Shown in pieces: positions 43,121 through 50,978 of a DNA stretch of 64,000 bases. The stretch lies in the NCBI GenBank assembly GCA_018969295.1, contig JAGWYN010000003.1:124001-188000 (forward strand), in the 5' to 3' direction. The DNA is from Chloroflexota bacterium. GTDB taxonomy: Bacteria > Chloroflexota > Anaerolineae > Caldilineales > Caldilineaceae. A program made the position numbers and the translations under genes. The notes beneath the pieces are model-generated. The model searched no databases. It was not told where the DNA came from and saw only the letters and a list, made by a program, of their open reading frames with translations. Within the stretch, counting starts at the first letter, position 1. Each line of letters starts with the position of its first letter.

Positions 43121-43341
43121 CGCACACAATCTCCTGTCTGCGACAACTGCATCGGCCTGCGCCCCGCCATCCAGCAGGCCGTGCACGTTGACCCTCTACT
43201 CGACGCAGACATCAAGCCAATCAGCTCAGCCACCGGCAGGCGTTTGGCCATAAAGTGTATGCCGAGTCCATTTTGGTGTTCAGCCAGCCGGGGCACCGTC
43301 TCAAACAGGCTGTTTGACCCATCTTTCCCGGAAAACAACAC

Positions 43342-43378
43342 AAAAAAACAGAGCGCCGGCACTTTTGCCGGCGCTCTG
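43342..43378 (-). terminator. rho-independent terminator of rpoD
   Basis: A 13-bp perfect stem, cagagcgccggca (43349-43361) with 43366-43378 and a four-base loop, is followed on the minus strand by seven T (43348-43342). It lies 20 bp past the rpoD stop, with the parS site between them. Confidence 0.9.
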
Positions 43379-43392
43379 TTTCACGTGAAACA
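43377..43392. other. parS site (ParB-binding centromere sequence)
   Basis: TGTTTCACGTGAAACA is a perfect 16-bp palindrome identical to the bacterial chromosomal parS consensus bound by ParB. It sits in the 3' untranslated part of rpoD, sharing two bases with the terminator stem. Known parS sites lie mostly near the chromosome origin. Confidence 0.93.
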
Positions 43393-43398
43393 GACGCA

Positions 43399-44724
43399 CT
43401 ACAGGTAGTCGCGCAGTTTGCGGCTGCGGCTGGGGTGGCGCAGCCGGCTGAGCGCCTGGGCTTCGATCTGGCGGATGCGCTCGCGGGTGACACCAAACTT
43501 TTTGCCGACCTCTTCGAGCGTATAGCAGTACCCGTCGACCAGGCCGAAGCGGAGCTGCAAAATGCGCACCTCGCGCGGGTTGAGGCTTTGGAAAATTTCA
43601 TCGATCACTTCACGCAGAAGTTGCTGGCCGGCGGCGTCGCCAGGAGCATCGGCTTCCTCGTCTTCGATAAAATCCCCCAGATAGCTGTCCTCTTCTTCGC
43701 CGACCGGCATTTCAAGGCTCAGCGGGCGCTGGCTGACCCGCATGATGTGTTCGACTTTGCGCGGGGAGACTCCCAGTTCGTCGGCAATCTCTTCGGTGGT
43801 GGGGTCACGGCCCAGCTCCTGAACCAGCTGACGGCTGGTGCGGGTGAGCCGGTTGATCTGTTCGTACATGTGCACCGGGACCCGGATCGTGCGGCCTTGG
43901 TCGGCGATCGCACGGGTGACCGCCTGACGAATCCACCAGGTCGCATAGGTGCTGAATTTGTAGCCACGGCGGTAGTCAAACTTTTTGACCGCCCGGATCA
44001 GACCGATGTTGCCCTCCTGGATCAGATCCAAAAAAGGGACCCCACGGCCAACATATTTTTTGGCGACACTGACCACCAGACGGCTGTTGGCCTTGATCAG
44101 ATGTTCCTGGGCTGACTGGCCGTCGCGCACATACCAGAGCAGCCGTTCGCGCTCCTCCCATTCTTCCTGGCCGTCGGTCAGTTTTTTGCGCGCATCCCGC
44201 CCACGCTCCATCCGTTTGGCCAGGTCGACCTCCTCTTCGGCGGTCAGCAGCGGGACGCGACCGATCTCTTTGAGATAAAGGCTGATCGAATCGTCGATCT
44301 CGATCTGGCTGAGATCAAACTCTTCCTCCTCGATCTCGACTGTCTCGATCTCGGCGTCGCCAATGTCGCCGATGTCGCCGAGGAGGTCAGGCTCCTCCTC
44401 ACGCGGTTGGCCGACATCAATGCCCTGTTCAAACAGCGCGGCAAAAATATCTTCGAGCTGCTCCATCGAGCTCTCTGCTTCCGGCATGAGCTTCAACACG
44501 TCGTCGTACGTCACATACCCTTGGGTGCGCCCAAGCAGCAGCAGCGATTCGAGCGCGTCTTCAGGGCTCAAGAGAGAGGGCGATGGGGTCTCCAACACCG
44601 GGTCTGTCTCCAACAGCTGGGGCACAAATTCGATCGCCTCGTCCAGCCCTTCTTCAAACTCTTCCGAGAAGCCCAAGCTGAACTTCTCATCTGGTTCAGT
44701 GCGCATGGATTTTGGTTTTACCAT
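43399..44724 (-). CDS. rpoD: primary sigma factor RpoD/SigA
   Basis: The 441-residue product starts at the ATG at 44724 after AAGGAG. Region 1.1 is acidic and variable, with a GDIGDIGD stretch and EIEEEEFDLS. Region 1.2 is DDSISLYLKEIGRVPLLTAE. Region 2 has SRLVVSVAKKYVGRGVPFLD, IGLIRAVKKFDYRRGYKFST and YATWWIRQAVTRAIADQGRT. Region 3 contains RVPVHMYEQINRL. Region 4 has VRILQLRFGL, YTLEEVGKKFGVTRERIRQI and RKLRDYL at the end. It directs RNA polymerase to housekeeping promoters (TTGACA/TATAAT type), consistent with those seen here. It is cotranscribed with the methyltransferase 20 bp upstream. Confidence 0.98.
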   Translation of the reverse strand: MVKPKSMRTEPDEKFSLGFSEEFEEGLDEAIEFVPQLLETDPVLETPSPSLLSPEDALESLLLLGRTQGYVTYDDVLKLMPEAESSMEQLEDIFAALFEQGIDVGQPREEEPDLLGDIGDIGDAEIETVEIEEEEFDLSQIEIDDSISLYLKEIGRVPLLTAEEEVDLAKRMERGRDARKKLTDGQEEWEERERLLWYVRDGQSAQEHLIKANSRLVVSVAKKYVGRGVPFLDLIQEGNIGLIRAVKKFDYRRGYKFSTYATWWIRQAVTRAIADQGRTIRVPVHMYEQINRLTRTSRQLVQELGRDPTTEEIADELGVSPRKVEHIMRVSQRPLSLEMPVGEEEDSYLGDFIEDEEADAPGDAAGQQLLREVIDEIFQSLNPREVRILQLRFGLVDGYCYTLEEVGKKFGVTRERIRQIEAQALSRLRHPSRSRKLRDYL

Positions 44725-44744
44725 TTTTTGTTCTCCTTGTCCGC

Positions 44745-45737
44745 TCAGGCCACACACTCTTTGAGATCCCACACACCGGCTCGGCGAGCAAACTGGCGAC
44801 AGCACTGACCACATTCGACGCGGTCGTTCTCCAGGCGCACAAAGGACTCTGCCGTACAGAAGGGGCAGCGCAGCAGCTGCACCAGCGCATCCTCTCCTGT
44901 CCCGATGGGGGCGCGTGACGCTCCCTGCACAGGCGTAACTTTGACAAAAACACTCGGGGCCAATGGGTAGCTTCCACCCAGGTCAAAAAGCTGGCTGTCC
45001 CACTCTGCCAGCCTGGCTGGAGCGACCCGCTCTTTGAGCTGCGGCAGCCGAAAATGCGAAACTGCACAGCGGCGCTCTACCCGCCACCCAGCCGTCCGCA
45101 GCTGCTGCCCCATCCACTCCGGATGAAAATCGAAGTTCAGTGCGACAAATTCGACCGGCTCTCGCTGCCAAGGCGACCAGGACTGGCGGCGCAACATCCA
45201 ACGCAGAATCGCTTTGAGGTTGCGTTTGTTGGCATATTCAAGCACCCCGACACTGTGGCGGTGCACAACCCGCCGCAGCTGGGCCAGCGCAGCCGGCACA
45301 TCAGCCACATGATGCATCACCCGCACCATCACCAGTGAGTCCAGGCAGCCGCTGGCCAATGGCAACGAATAGAGGTTGCCCGCCACAAAGACAAAGCGCG
45401 GATCCTGCCCCCACTTGCGCGCAGCTTCTTCCAGCAACGTACGGCTGTAGTCGAAGAGGAGCACCTGGTCGTAGCCACCGTACAGGTCGGCAAGCCGGCC
45501 AAAGCCAGCCCCGATCTCGGCGAGCCGCCCCCCTTGGGCGGGCAACAGCTGCCGGAGAGCCAGCCGCTCCGCCGCATCCTCGTACTGGCGCCCCCGCCCC
45601 TCCCAGAAGTCCGACCGGTATTGGCTGCCTTCGTAGTCGATCACCGGGATCGTCTCTGGCTTCACCGCTTCTGTCACCGCTTCTGTCACCGCTTCTGTCA
45701 CCGCTTCTGTCACCAGACCCGCCCTTTTTCTCCCCAC
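44745..45737 (-). CDS. SAM-dependent methyltransferase with C-terminal zinc ribbon
   Basis: The 330-residue product would start at the GTG at 45737; GTG codons inside the following repeat are alternatives, so the start is uncertain. A VTEA fourfold repeat comes first. Motif I of class I methyltransferases is LAEIGAGFGRLADLY; VLLFDYSRTLLEEA and FVFVAGNLYSLPLASGCLDS supply the acidic ribose contact and motif II. The last 40 residues hold LLRCPFC, then CGQCCR, a four-Cys zinc-ribbon like Trm112-type tails. The substrate is unknown. It is directly upstream of rpoD on the same strand. Confidence 0.8.
   Translation of the reverse strand: MGRKRAGLVTEAVTEAVTEAVTEAVKPETIPVIDYEGSQYRSDFWEGRGRQYEDAAERLALRQLLPAQGGRLAEIGAGFGRLADLYGGYDQVLLFDYSRTLLEEAARKWGQDPRFVFVAGNLYSLPLASGCLDSLVMVRVMHHVADVPAALAQLRRVVHRHSVGVLEYANKRNLKAILRWMLRRQSWSPWQREPVEFVALNFDFHPEWMGQQLRTAGWRVERRCAVSHFRLPQLKERVAPARLAEWDSQLFDLGGSYPLAPSVFVKVTPVQGASRAPIGTGEDALVQLLRCPFCTAESFVRLENDRVECGQCCRQFARRAGVWDLKECVA
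45666..45713. repeat. 12-bp in-frame tandem repeat, 4 copies
   Basis: cgcttctgtcac is repeated exactly four times from 45666 to 45713. On the minus strand it encodes Val-Thr-Glu-Ala four times at the N-terminus of the methyltransferase. Each unit carries a GTG codon that could serve as a start. Confidence 0.95.
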
Positions 45738-45760
45738 AGAACGACCTTTGTCAGCAGCAG

Positions 45761-45776
45761 TGTTTCACGTGAAACA
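45761..45776. other. parS site (second copy)
   Basis: A second exact TGTTTCACGTGAAACA, 2,384 bp from the first, 24 bp upstream of the methyltransferase GTG. The pair brackets the methyltransferase-rpoD operon. Confidence 0.93.
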
Positions 45777-45923
45777 CCCATGACTTTTCCTGCAAAAAAT
45801 TCGATACAAAAAAAGGAGGAACAGCCCCTCTTCCTCCTTCAGCCACCCATGACTGCGATTATAGCAGGGTTATTCAGCAAATTCAATACCCTATTTAAGA
45901 TAATATCTCAAAAAAAGCTGCGT

Positions 45924-46823
45924 TCAGGAGCGCTGTCGGCTCAAATATCCGCTCACAGCCGCCAGCACCAGCAGCATGCCCACAACCTGCCAGACTGTGG
46001 TCAGCTGCTCGCCCAGCAACCACCAGCCAGCCACCAGCGTCGCAACCAGCCGCCAGCCCATCAAGCTGCTGACCAGCGGCGCCCCCAGCCGACGGACCGC
46101 AGCGATCTGCAAGCTGTTGGCCCCCAGCACGACCAACCCACTGTAGGCAGCAAAGGCAGTCCAGCCCTGCCAGTCCAGCTGCAGCCAACGCCCCCATGGC
46201 TCCTGCCAGAGCAGGCTCAGCCCCAGCGCACAGGCCTGGACCAGCACAGTCTGAAAGGCCAGCACCGACAACCCCGAAATCTGCACCTGAGCCGTGCGTC
46301 GCAACAGCAACATGTACCCTGCCAAAAAAAAACTGCTGGCCAGGGCCAGCCCGATTCCCAGCCAGTCGTCAAGGCCCGGCGCCGGTGCGCTGCTGCCACT
46401 GAACATCAGCAGCGCACCGGCAGTCGACAGCAGCATGGCTGGCAAGGTGCTGCGCGGCAGCCGCTCGCGAAAGAGAACAGCGTGGATCAAGACTACCCAA
46501 AAGGGGGTCAGCAGACTGATCATCTGTACATAGAGGGCCAGGGTATACCGCTGAGCAAGCAGATTGGTGATCGAACGCAGCACAGTGACGCCCCCAAAAA
46601 GCCAGAGCACCCTGGCGGTGTAGAGGCGCCAGCCGTGCCGGGGAAGGATCCCCACCAGCAGCCAGAGGAAAAGTGGGAGTCCCCCCAACACCAGCACAGA
46701 CATGCTGGGCAGCCCGCTGACAGTCTGCAGATACCGTCCCAACACGGGGTAGAGCCCCCAGCTGCTGTGGGCAGCCAGGGCCACCATATACCACCAAGGG
46801 AGGGGGCGACCAGGCTCGTGCAT
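45924..46823 (-). CDS. EamA/DMT-family transporter
   Basis: The 299-residue product starts at the ATG at 46823, 6 bp after the histidine phosphatase stop. It has ten hydrophobic helices in two EamA repeats, for example LAAHSSWGLYPVLGRYLQ in the first, the ends at LLSTAGALLMFSG and LVVLGANSLQIAAVRRLGAP in the second. DMT transporters export amino acids, nucleotides or drugs by exchange with protons; the substrate is unknown. It probably shares a transcript with the upstream phosphatase. Confidence 0.87.
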   Translation of the reverse strand: MHEPGRPLPWWYMVALAAHSSWGLYPVLGRYLQTVSGLPSMSVLVLGGLPLFLWLLVGILPRHGWRLYTARVLWLFGGVTVLRSITNLLAQRYTLALYVQMISLLTPFWVVLIHAVLFRERLPRSTLPAMLLSTAGALLMFSGSSAPAPGLDDWLGIGLALASSFFLAGYMLLLRRTAQVQISGLSVLAFQTVLVQACALGLSLLWQEPWGRWLQLDWQGWTAFAAYSGLVVLGANSLQIAAVRRLGAPLVSSLMGWRLVATLVAGWWLLGEQLTTVWQVVGMLLVLAAVSGYLSRQRS

Positions 46824-46829
46824 TCAGGC

Positions 46830-47507
46830 TCAGAGCCGAGCGGTTTCTGCCTCAGGATCGTACGAAGGAAGCACAGCAGCAGTAGCCTCAGGGGGCAGAT
46901 GGCTGATGTCGTTGAGCAGCTCGACGCTCCAGCTCTGGCCATCCCAGGTCAGCTCGGAGACCGCGCAGTTGTGCGGGTCCAGCCGGGTCCAGTCCCCCTT
47001 GCCCCCAGCCCCCCAGCGATCCAACACGCTGCTGATGATGGCACCATGTGCCACGATCAGCACACGCTGGCCCGGATGGCGCTGGGCCAATTCTTGGATG
47101 ACGGCGGCTGCCCGCCGTGCAAAACTGGTCGGCGACTCCCCGTTGGGAGGGGCAAAGTCGGGGTCGTTCGCCCACCGTTCCCACAGCTGCTCGTTGTCGA
47201 TCAGATCCCGGTAGGTGCGTCCCTCCCAGTCCCCAATGGTAAATTCCCGCAACCCCTCTTCGACGATCGGGGTGAGTCCAGTGGTGCGCCCGATCGTCGC
47301 TGCGGTGCTGCGGGCCCGCTGCAGCGGCGACACGTAGAGCACATCTACCGGACACTCCCGCTGGCTCACACCAAAACGCACCCCGGTCGCCTCGATCTGC
47401 TGCCACCCCCGCTCGGTCAGCGGCGCATCCAAGGAGCCGTACCAGCGCTGTTCAAAATTGGCGGTTGTCTCGCCGTGCCGCACCAGAATTACTTGGGTCC
47501 TGCTCAT
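46830..47507 (-). CDS. histidine phosphatase family protein (phosphoglycerate mutase-like)
   Basis: The 225-residue product starts at the ATG at 47507 (MSRTQVILVRHGETTAN). The catalytic His is in LVRHGE; the rest of the pocket is WYGSLDAPLTERGWQQIEA, SPLQRARSTAATI, LREFTIGDWEGRTY and the second His in VLIVAHGAIISSVLD. It removes phosphate from a small metabolite or sugar; relatives include alpha-ribazole phosphatase and broad-specificity forms. The upstream open frame beyond 47507 is not supported by a ribosome-binding site. It diverges from the arginine operon. Confidence 0.9.
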   Translation of the reverse strand: MSRTQVILVRHGETTANFEQRWYGSLDAPLTERGWQQIEATGVRFGVSQRECPVDVLYVSPLQRARSTAATIGRTTGLTPIVEEGLREFTIGDWEGRTYRDLIDNEQLWERWANDPDFAPPNGESPTSFARRAAAVIQELAQRHPGQRVLIVAHGAIISSVLDRWGAGGKGDWTRLDPHNCAVSELTWDGQSWSVELLNDISHLPPEATAAVLPSYDPEAETARL

Positions 47508-47596
47508 CCCCTGCCACCTTTGTCGGTTATCCGTGCACCCGGGCCCGCGCCTCTGCGGCCGGGCTTGCCAGACGCTCTGAAAAAATCTGCGCCAGA

Positions 47597-47625
47597 TTGA
47601 CAGACGCTGCAATACATGGTATACT
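47597..47625 (+). promoter_or_regulatory. strong sigma-70 promoter of the arg operon
   Basis: TTGACA (47597-47602), 17-base spacer, TATACT (47620-47625). This is the best consensus match I found in the window. Transcription should begin near 47632, about 200 bases before argC. Confidence 0.85.
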
Positions 47626-47632
47626 CTTGAAC

Positions 47633-47701
47633 ATGATTTCACCAAAGCAACTGATCATTTGTGTGCCCCGCTTCAGGTCTGAACGTACGCCTCCTGGATG
47701 A
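47633..47701 (+). CDS. putative arginine-containing leader peptide of the arg operon
   Basis: ATG at 47633 opens a 22-codon frame, MISPKQLIICVPRFRSERTPPG, ending in TGA at 47701. Three of six consecutive codons from position 13 to 18 encode Arg (CGC, AGG, CGT). It begins almost at the predicted transcription start, so it would be leaderless. It lies 60 bp before an intrinsic terminator ahead of argC. Ribosome stalling at Arg codons could shift the downstream RNA fold, but the alternative pairing was not established. Confidence 0.5.
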   Translation: MISPKQLIICVPRFRSERTPPG

Positions 47702-47760
47702 GACTCATCTGGAACCTTATGCGCGGGCCGAATGATTGGGTGATCGGACTGTACCGGCAG

Positions 47761-47786
47761 AGCTCTCCAGAGGGGGAGCTTTTTTT
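47761..47786 (+). terminator. intrinsic terminator in the argC leader (attenuator candidate)
   Basis: agctctcc (47761-47768) pairs with ggggagct (47773-47780) with one G-T pair and a four-base loop, followed by TTTTTT. It lies between the promoter and argC on the coding strand. Confidence 0.8.
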
Positions 47787-47832
47787 ATTCTCTTGAATAA
47801 ATCGTCCTTGAGTGAGGAGGGCAGAGGCAGAG

Positions 47833-48867
47833 ATGATTGTCGTTGGAATTGCTGGTGCGACCGGGTATACCGGGATTGAACTGGTGCAGTTGCTGCATCG
47901 CCACCCACAGACGCAGTTGGGCTGGATTACCAGCGCCAGCAGTGCTGGCAGACGGCTCTGCGACGTCCATGCGGTGCCGTGGGACTACCCATTGATCGCA
48001 CTGGACGAGGCCTATGCCCGTGCGGGGGAAGTGGACGTCGTCTTTTTGTGTCTGCCACACGGCCACTCGATCGAGGCAGCACGCCGTTTTGCCGAGGCTG
48101 GACGCTGTGTGATCGATCTGAGCGCCGATTTTCGGCTCGACCACGCCGACGACTATCGCCGCTGGTATGGCCTGGAACACACCGCCCCCGATCTGCTCCC
48201 TCATTTCGTGTACGGGCTGTGCGAGGTCAACCGCGCCCAGCTGCGCGGCGCCCGGCTGATCGCCGTGCCGGGCTGTTACCCGACCACGGTCAATTTGGGA
48301 CTCTACCCGCTGGCCAAGGCAGGTTGGCTGGGCGACCGGGTCATCGTCGACAGCAAGAGCGGGGTCAGCGGAGCCGGGCGCACCGCCAAGCTTCCCTATC
48401 TGTTCGTCGAAAGCCACGAAAACCTGACCCCCTACAACGTCGGCTACCGCCACCGCCACATCGCCGAGATGGAGCTGGTGCTCAACCCGGTGCTGCCGCC
48501 GGGCCAGCCCTGCCAGTTTACCTTCTCGCCCCACCTGCTGCCGGTCAACCGAGGCATCTTGAGCACGATCTATGTGCGGGTTCCCGCCGGCGTGACCGAA
48601 CCCCAGGTGCGCCAGCGATACACCGAGCACTACGCCGGCGAGCCCTTCATTCATCTGCTTCCGGCCGGTCAGCAGGCATCGCTCCGCCATACGGTCTATT
48701 CCAACCGCGTGGCCATCAGTATCACGCCCGAACTGCCTGACCGACCCGACTGCCGCGACCTGATCCTGGTCGTGACCGAAGACAATTTGATCAAAGGCGC
48801 CAGCGGCCAGGCAGTTCAGTGCATGAACATCGCTTTGGGGTTGGACGAGACAGCAGGCCTGTTGTGA
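47833..48867 (+). CDS. argC: N-acetyl-gamma-glutamyl-phosphate reductase ArgC
   Basis: The 344-residue product starts at the ATG at 47833 (MIVVGIAGATGYTG). A GTG at 47812 lies inside the ribosome-binding region and is less likely. The NADP-binding GxxGxxG is VGIAGATGYTGIEL. The active-site Cys is in AVPGCYPTTVNLGLYPL, and SGVSGAGRTAKLPYLFVE, HRHIAEME and PHLLPVNRGILSTIYV complete the family pattern. It reduces N-acetylglutamyl phosphate to the semialdehyde in arginine synthesis. It is the first gene of argC-argB-argD and a GNAT, all closely spaced. Confidence 0.97.
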   Translation: MIVVGIAGATGYTGIELVQLLHRHPQTQLGWITSASSAGRRLCDVHAVPWDYPLIALDEAYARAGEVDVVFLCLPHGHSIEAARRFAEAGRCVIDLSADFRLDHADDYRRWYGLEHTAPDLLPHFVYGLCEVNRAQLRGARLIAVPGCYPTTVNLGLYPLAKAGWLGDRVIVDSKSGVSGAGRTAKLPYLFVESHENLTPYNVGYRHRHIAEMELVLNPVLPPGQPCQFTFSPHLLPVNRGILSTIYVRVPAGVTEPQVRQRYTEHYAGEPFIHLLPAGQQASLRHTVYSNRVAISITPELPDRPDCRDLILVVTEDNLIKGASGQAVQCMNIALGLDETAGLL

Positions 48868-48878
48868 ACGAGGGAGCT

Positions 48879-49667
48879 ATGGAGACAGAAGAGCGCCAGG
48901 AAAAGTATCTGGTGGTTTTGAAAGTCGGCGGCAACGAGCTGGACGACCCCGATTTTTTGCACGGGCTGGTGAAGGCGGTAGCCGCCGTCCAGCAAGAAGG
49001 GCACCATCCAGTCCTCGTGCATGGGGGCGGCAAGGCGGTCACCGATCTGCAAAAACAGCTGGGCTTGCAGGAGCAGCGGGTCGAAGGGCTGCGCGTGACC
49101 GACGAGGCCAGCATGGATGTGGTGGAGATGGTGCTCAGCGGACTGATCAACAAGCGCATCGTCCGCCAGCTGGTCAACGCCCGCATCCGGGCGGCTGGCA
49201 TCAGCGGCGTCGACGACGGCACGCTCTATGTCGAAAAAATGTGGCACCCGCTCGGGGATCTGGGGCGGGTCGGGGAGGTGCAGGATGTCGACGACCATCT
49301 GCTGCGAGCGTTGATCGACGCAGGGATCGTGCCGGTCGTCAGCCCAGTCAGCTTTGGTGCGCTCGATGCCCTCAGCTACAACGTCAACGCCGACCACGCT
49401 GCGACGGCGATCGCAGCTCGACTGGGGGCGATCAAACTCGTCTTTATCAGCAATGTGCCGGGCATCTTGGTGGCGGGGCGGGTCGTGCGGGCCGTGACCG
49501 CAGAACAAGCTGAAGCGTGGATCGAGGAGGGGATCATCTTCGGGGGCATGATCCCCAAGGTGCGCAGCGCGGTCGAAGCTGTGCGCGGCGGTGTCGCACA
49601 AGCGGTCATTACCAATCTGGCCGGTGTCCAGGAGGGAACTGGCACCGGTGTCGTCGGCAGCCGTTGA
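48879..49667 (+). CDS. argB: acetylglutamate kinase ArgB
   Basis: The 262-residue product starts at the ATG at 48879 with GAGGGAG just upstream, 11 bp after argC. The amino-acid kinase fold is shown by VVLKVGGNELDD, LVHGGGKAVTDLQKQLGL, VEGLRVTDEASMDVVEMVLS, YNVNADHAATAIAARLGA and FGGMIPKVRSAVEAV. It phosphorylates N-acetylglutamate. The N-terminal helix associated with the arginine-sensitive hexameric form is missing or short, so feedback inhibition cannot be assumed. Confidence 0.96.
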   Translation: METEERQEKYLVVLKVGGNELDDPDFLHGLVKAVAAVQQEGHHPVLVHGGGKAVTDLQKQLGLQEQRVEGLRVTDEASMDVVEMVLSGLINKRIVRQLVNARIRAAGISGVDDGTLYVEKMWHPLGDLGRVGEVQDVDDHLLRALIDAGIVPVVSPVSFGALDALSYNVNADHAATAIAARLGAIKLVFISNVPGILVAGRVVRAVTAEQAEAWIEEGIIFGGMIPKVRSAVEAVRGGVAQAVITNLAGVQEGTGTGVVGSR

Positions 49668-49727
49668 ATCTGGCTGGCGGTTGGGGTGTTGGGGGATACA
49701 GGGAGCAGCAAGGAGAATAAAGCAACG

Positions 49728-50954
49728 ATGAATGCGCAGGATGTGATCGCGCTGGAACAGCGCTATCTGTTGGGGGTCTACGGGCGGGCCCCGTTTGTGC
49801 TGGAGCGGGGCGACGGCTGTACGCTCTACGACACCACAGGGGCCGCCTACCTGGACTGCGTGGCCGGAATCGCAGTCAACGCGCTGGGTTACAACGACGC
49901 TGGCGTCTCCCAGGCGATCGGGGCAGCGCTCTCCTCGGGGATGGTGCATGTGAGCAATCTCTACCACACAGAGCCCCATGCTCGCCTGGCCGAGCTGTTG
50001 TGCTCGACCAGCTTTGCCGAAAGGGTTCATTTCTGCAACAGCGGAGCCGAAGCCACGGAAGGTGCCTTCAAGTTTGCACGCCGCTACGGCCGCGCCCATG
50101 GCGGCGACCAGAAGGTGGAGATCCTGGCATTTTCCAACGCCTTTCACGGCCGGACCATGGGGGCGCTCGCTGCAACCCCGCGCCCTGCCTACCAAGATCC
50201 CTTCCGTCCGCTGATGCCAGGGGTGCGCTTTGCAGAATTCAACGACCTGGAGAGTGCAGCGGCGCAGATGGATGAGCGGGTCTGCGCGATCCTGGTCGAG
50301 CCGATTCAGGGAGAAGGCGGCATTCACCTCGCCCACCCCGCCTTTCTGGCGGGCCTGCGGGCTTTGGCGGACCAGTACGATGCGCTGTTGATCTACGACG
50401 AGGTGCAGTGCGGCGTCGGACGGGCTGGCACCCTGTGGGCGTACCAGGGGTTTTGTACAGCGGCCAGCGGCTGTGGCTGCGCCCAGCGCTGCCAGTTCGA
50501 GCCTGATCTGCTGACCGCCGCCAAACCGTTGGCCGCTGGGCTGCCGATCGGCGCGATTTTGATGCGCCAGCGGGTTGCCGAGCTCTTGCACAAAGGCGAC
50601 CATGGCAGCACCTTTGCTGGCGGCCCGCTGGTGACCAGCGTGGCCCACCACGTCGTCGGCCGGGTGGCGCAGCCAGATTTTCTGACTGGGGTCGCCGCCA
50701 AGGGGCAATTGTTGCGCGACCTGCTCGCTGAAATCAACACCCCCCATCTCGTCGAGATCCGCGGGCGCGGGTTGATGGTCGGGCTTGAGCTCGATGTGGC
50801 CGTCGCCCCGGTGGTCAGCCGCGGCTACGACGAGGGGCTGCTTTTGGTCAACGCCGGCCCGAATGTGCTGCGTTTCGTCCCGCCGCTCGTGATCAGCGAG
50901 GCCGAAATTCACCTGGTCGCCGAGCGGCTGACCCGTGCGTTGCAGGCGTTGTAG
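49728..50954 (+). CDS. argD: acetylornithine aminotransferase ArgD with Cys-rich insertion
   Basis: The 408-residue product starts at the ATG at 49728 with AAGGAG upstream. Class III aminotransferase motifs include CVAGIAVNALGYND, HFCNSGAEATEGAFKFAR, FSNAFHGRTMGALAATP, EPIQGEGGI, YDEVQCGVGRAGTLWAYQ, the PLP lysine in LTAAKPLAAGLPIGAI, and GDHGSTFAGGPLVTSVA. It converts N-acetylglutamate semialdehyde to N-acetylornithine. Between LWAYQ and PDLLT lie 16 residues with four Cys (CTAASGCGCAQRC), where the family usually has about five. It follows argB by 60 bp. Confidence 0.95.
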   Translation: MNAQDVIALEQRYLLGVYGRAPFVLERGDGCTLYDTTGAAYLDCVAGIAVNALGYNDAGVSQAIGAALSSGMVHVSNLYHTEPHARLAELLCSTSFAERVHFCNSGAEATEGAFKFARRYGRAHGGDQKVEILAFSNAFHGRTMGALAATPRPAYQDPFRPLMPGVRFAEFNDLESAAAQMDERVCAILVEPIQGEGGIHLAHPAFLAGLRALADQYDALLIYDEVQCGVGRAGTLWAYQGFCTAASGCGCAQRCQFEPDLLTAAKPLAAGLPIGAILMRQRVAELLHKGDHGSTFAGGPLVTSVAHHVVGRVAQPDFLTGVAAKGQLLRDLLAEINTPHLVEIRGRGLMVGLELDVAVAPVVSRGYDEGLLLVNAGPNVLRFVPPLVISEAEIHLVAERLTRALQAL

Positions 50955-50978
50955 GGTCAATCCAGGAGAGAAGAGGCG

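Larger units (their letters stand above)
47508..47832. other. arginine operon leader region
   Basis: The 325-bp gap between the histidine phosphatase start and argC contains a consensus promoter, a 22-codon leader reading frame, a short GATGAG/CTCATC hairpin at 47696-47708 overlapping its stop, and an intrinsic terminator. The order fits attenuation control. Confidence 0.7.

Noticed and set aside
47633..47786. T-box riboswitch controlling the arg operon
   Set aside because: The leader has an intrinsic terminator, but I could not find the conserved T-box sequence or a specifier loop; the Arg leader peptide explains it better.
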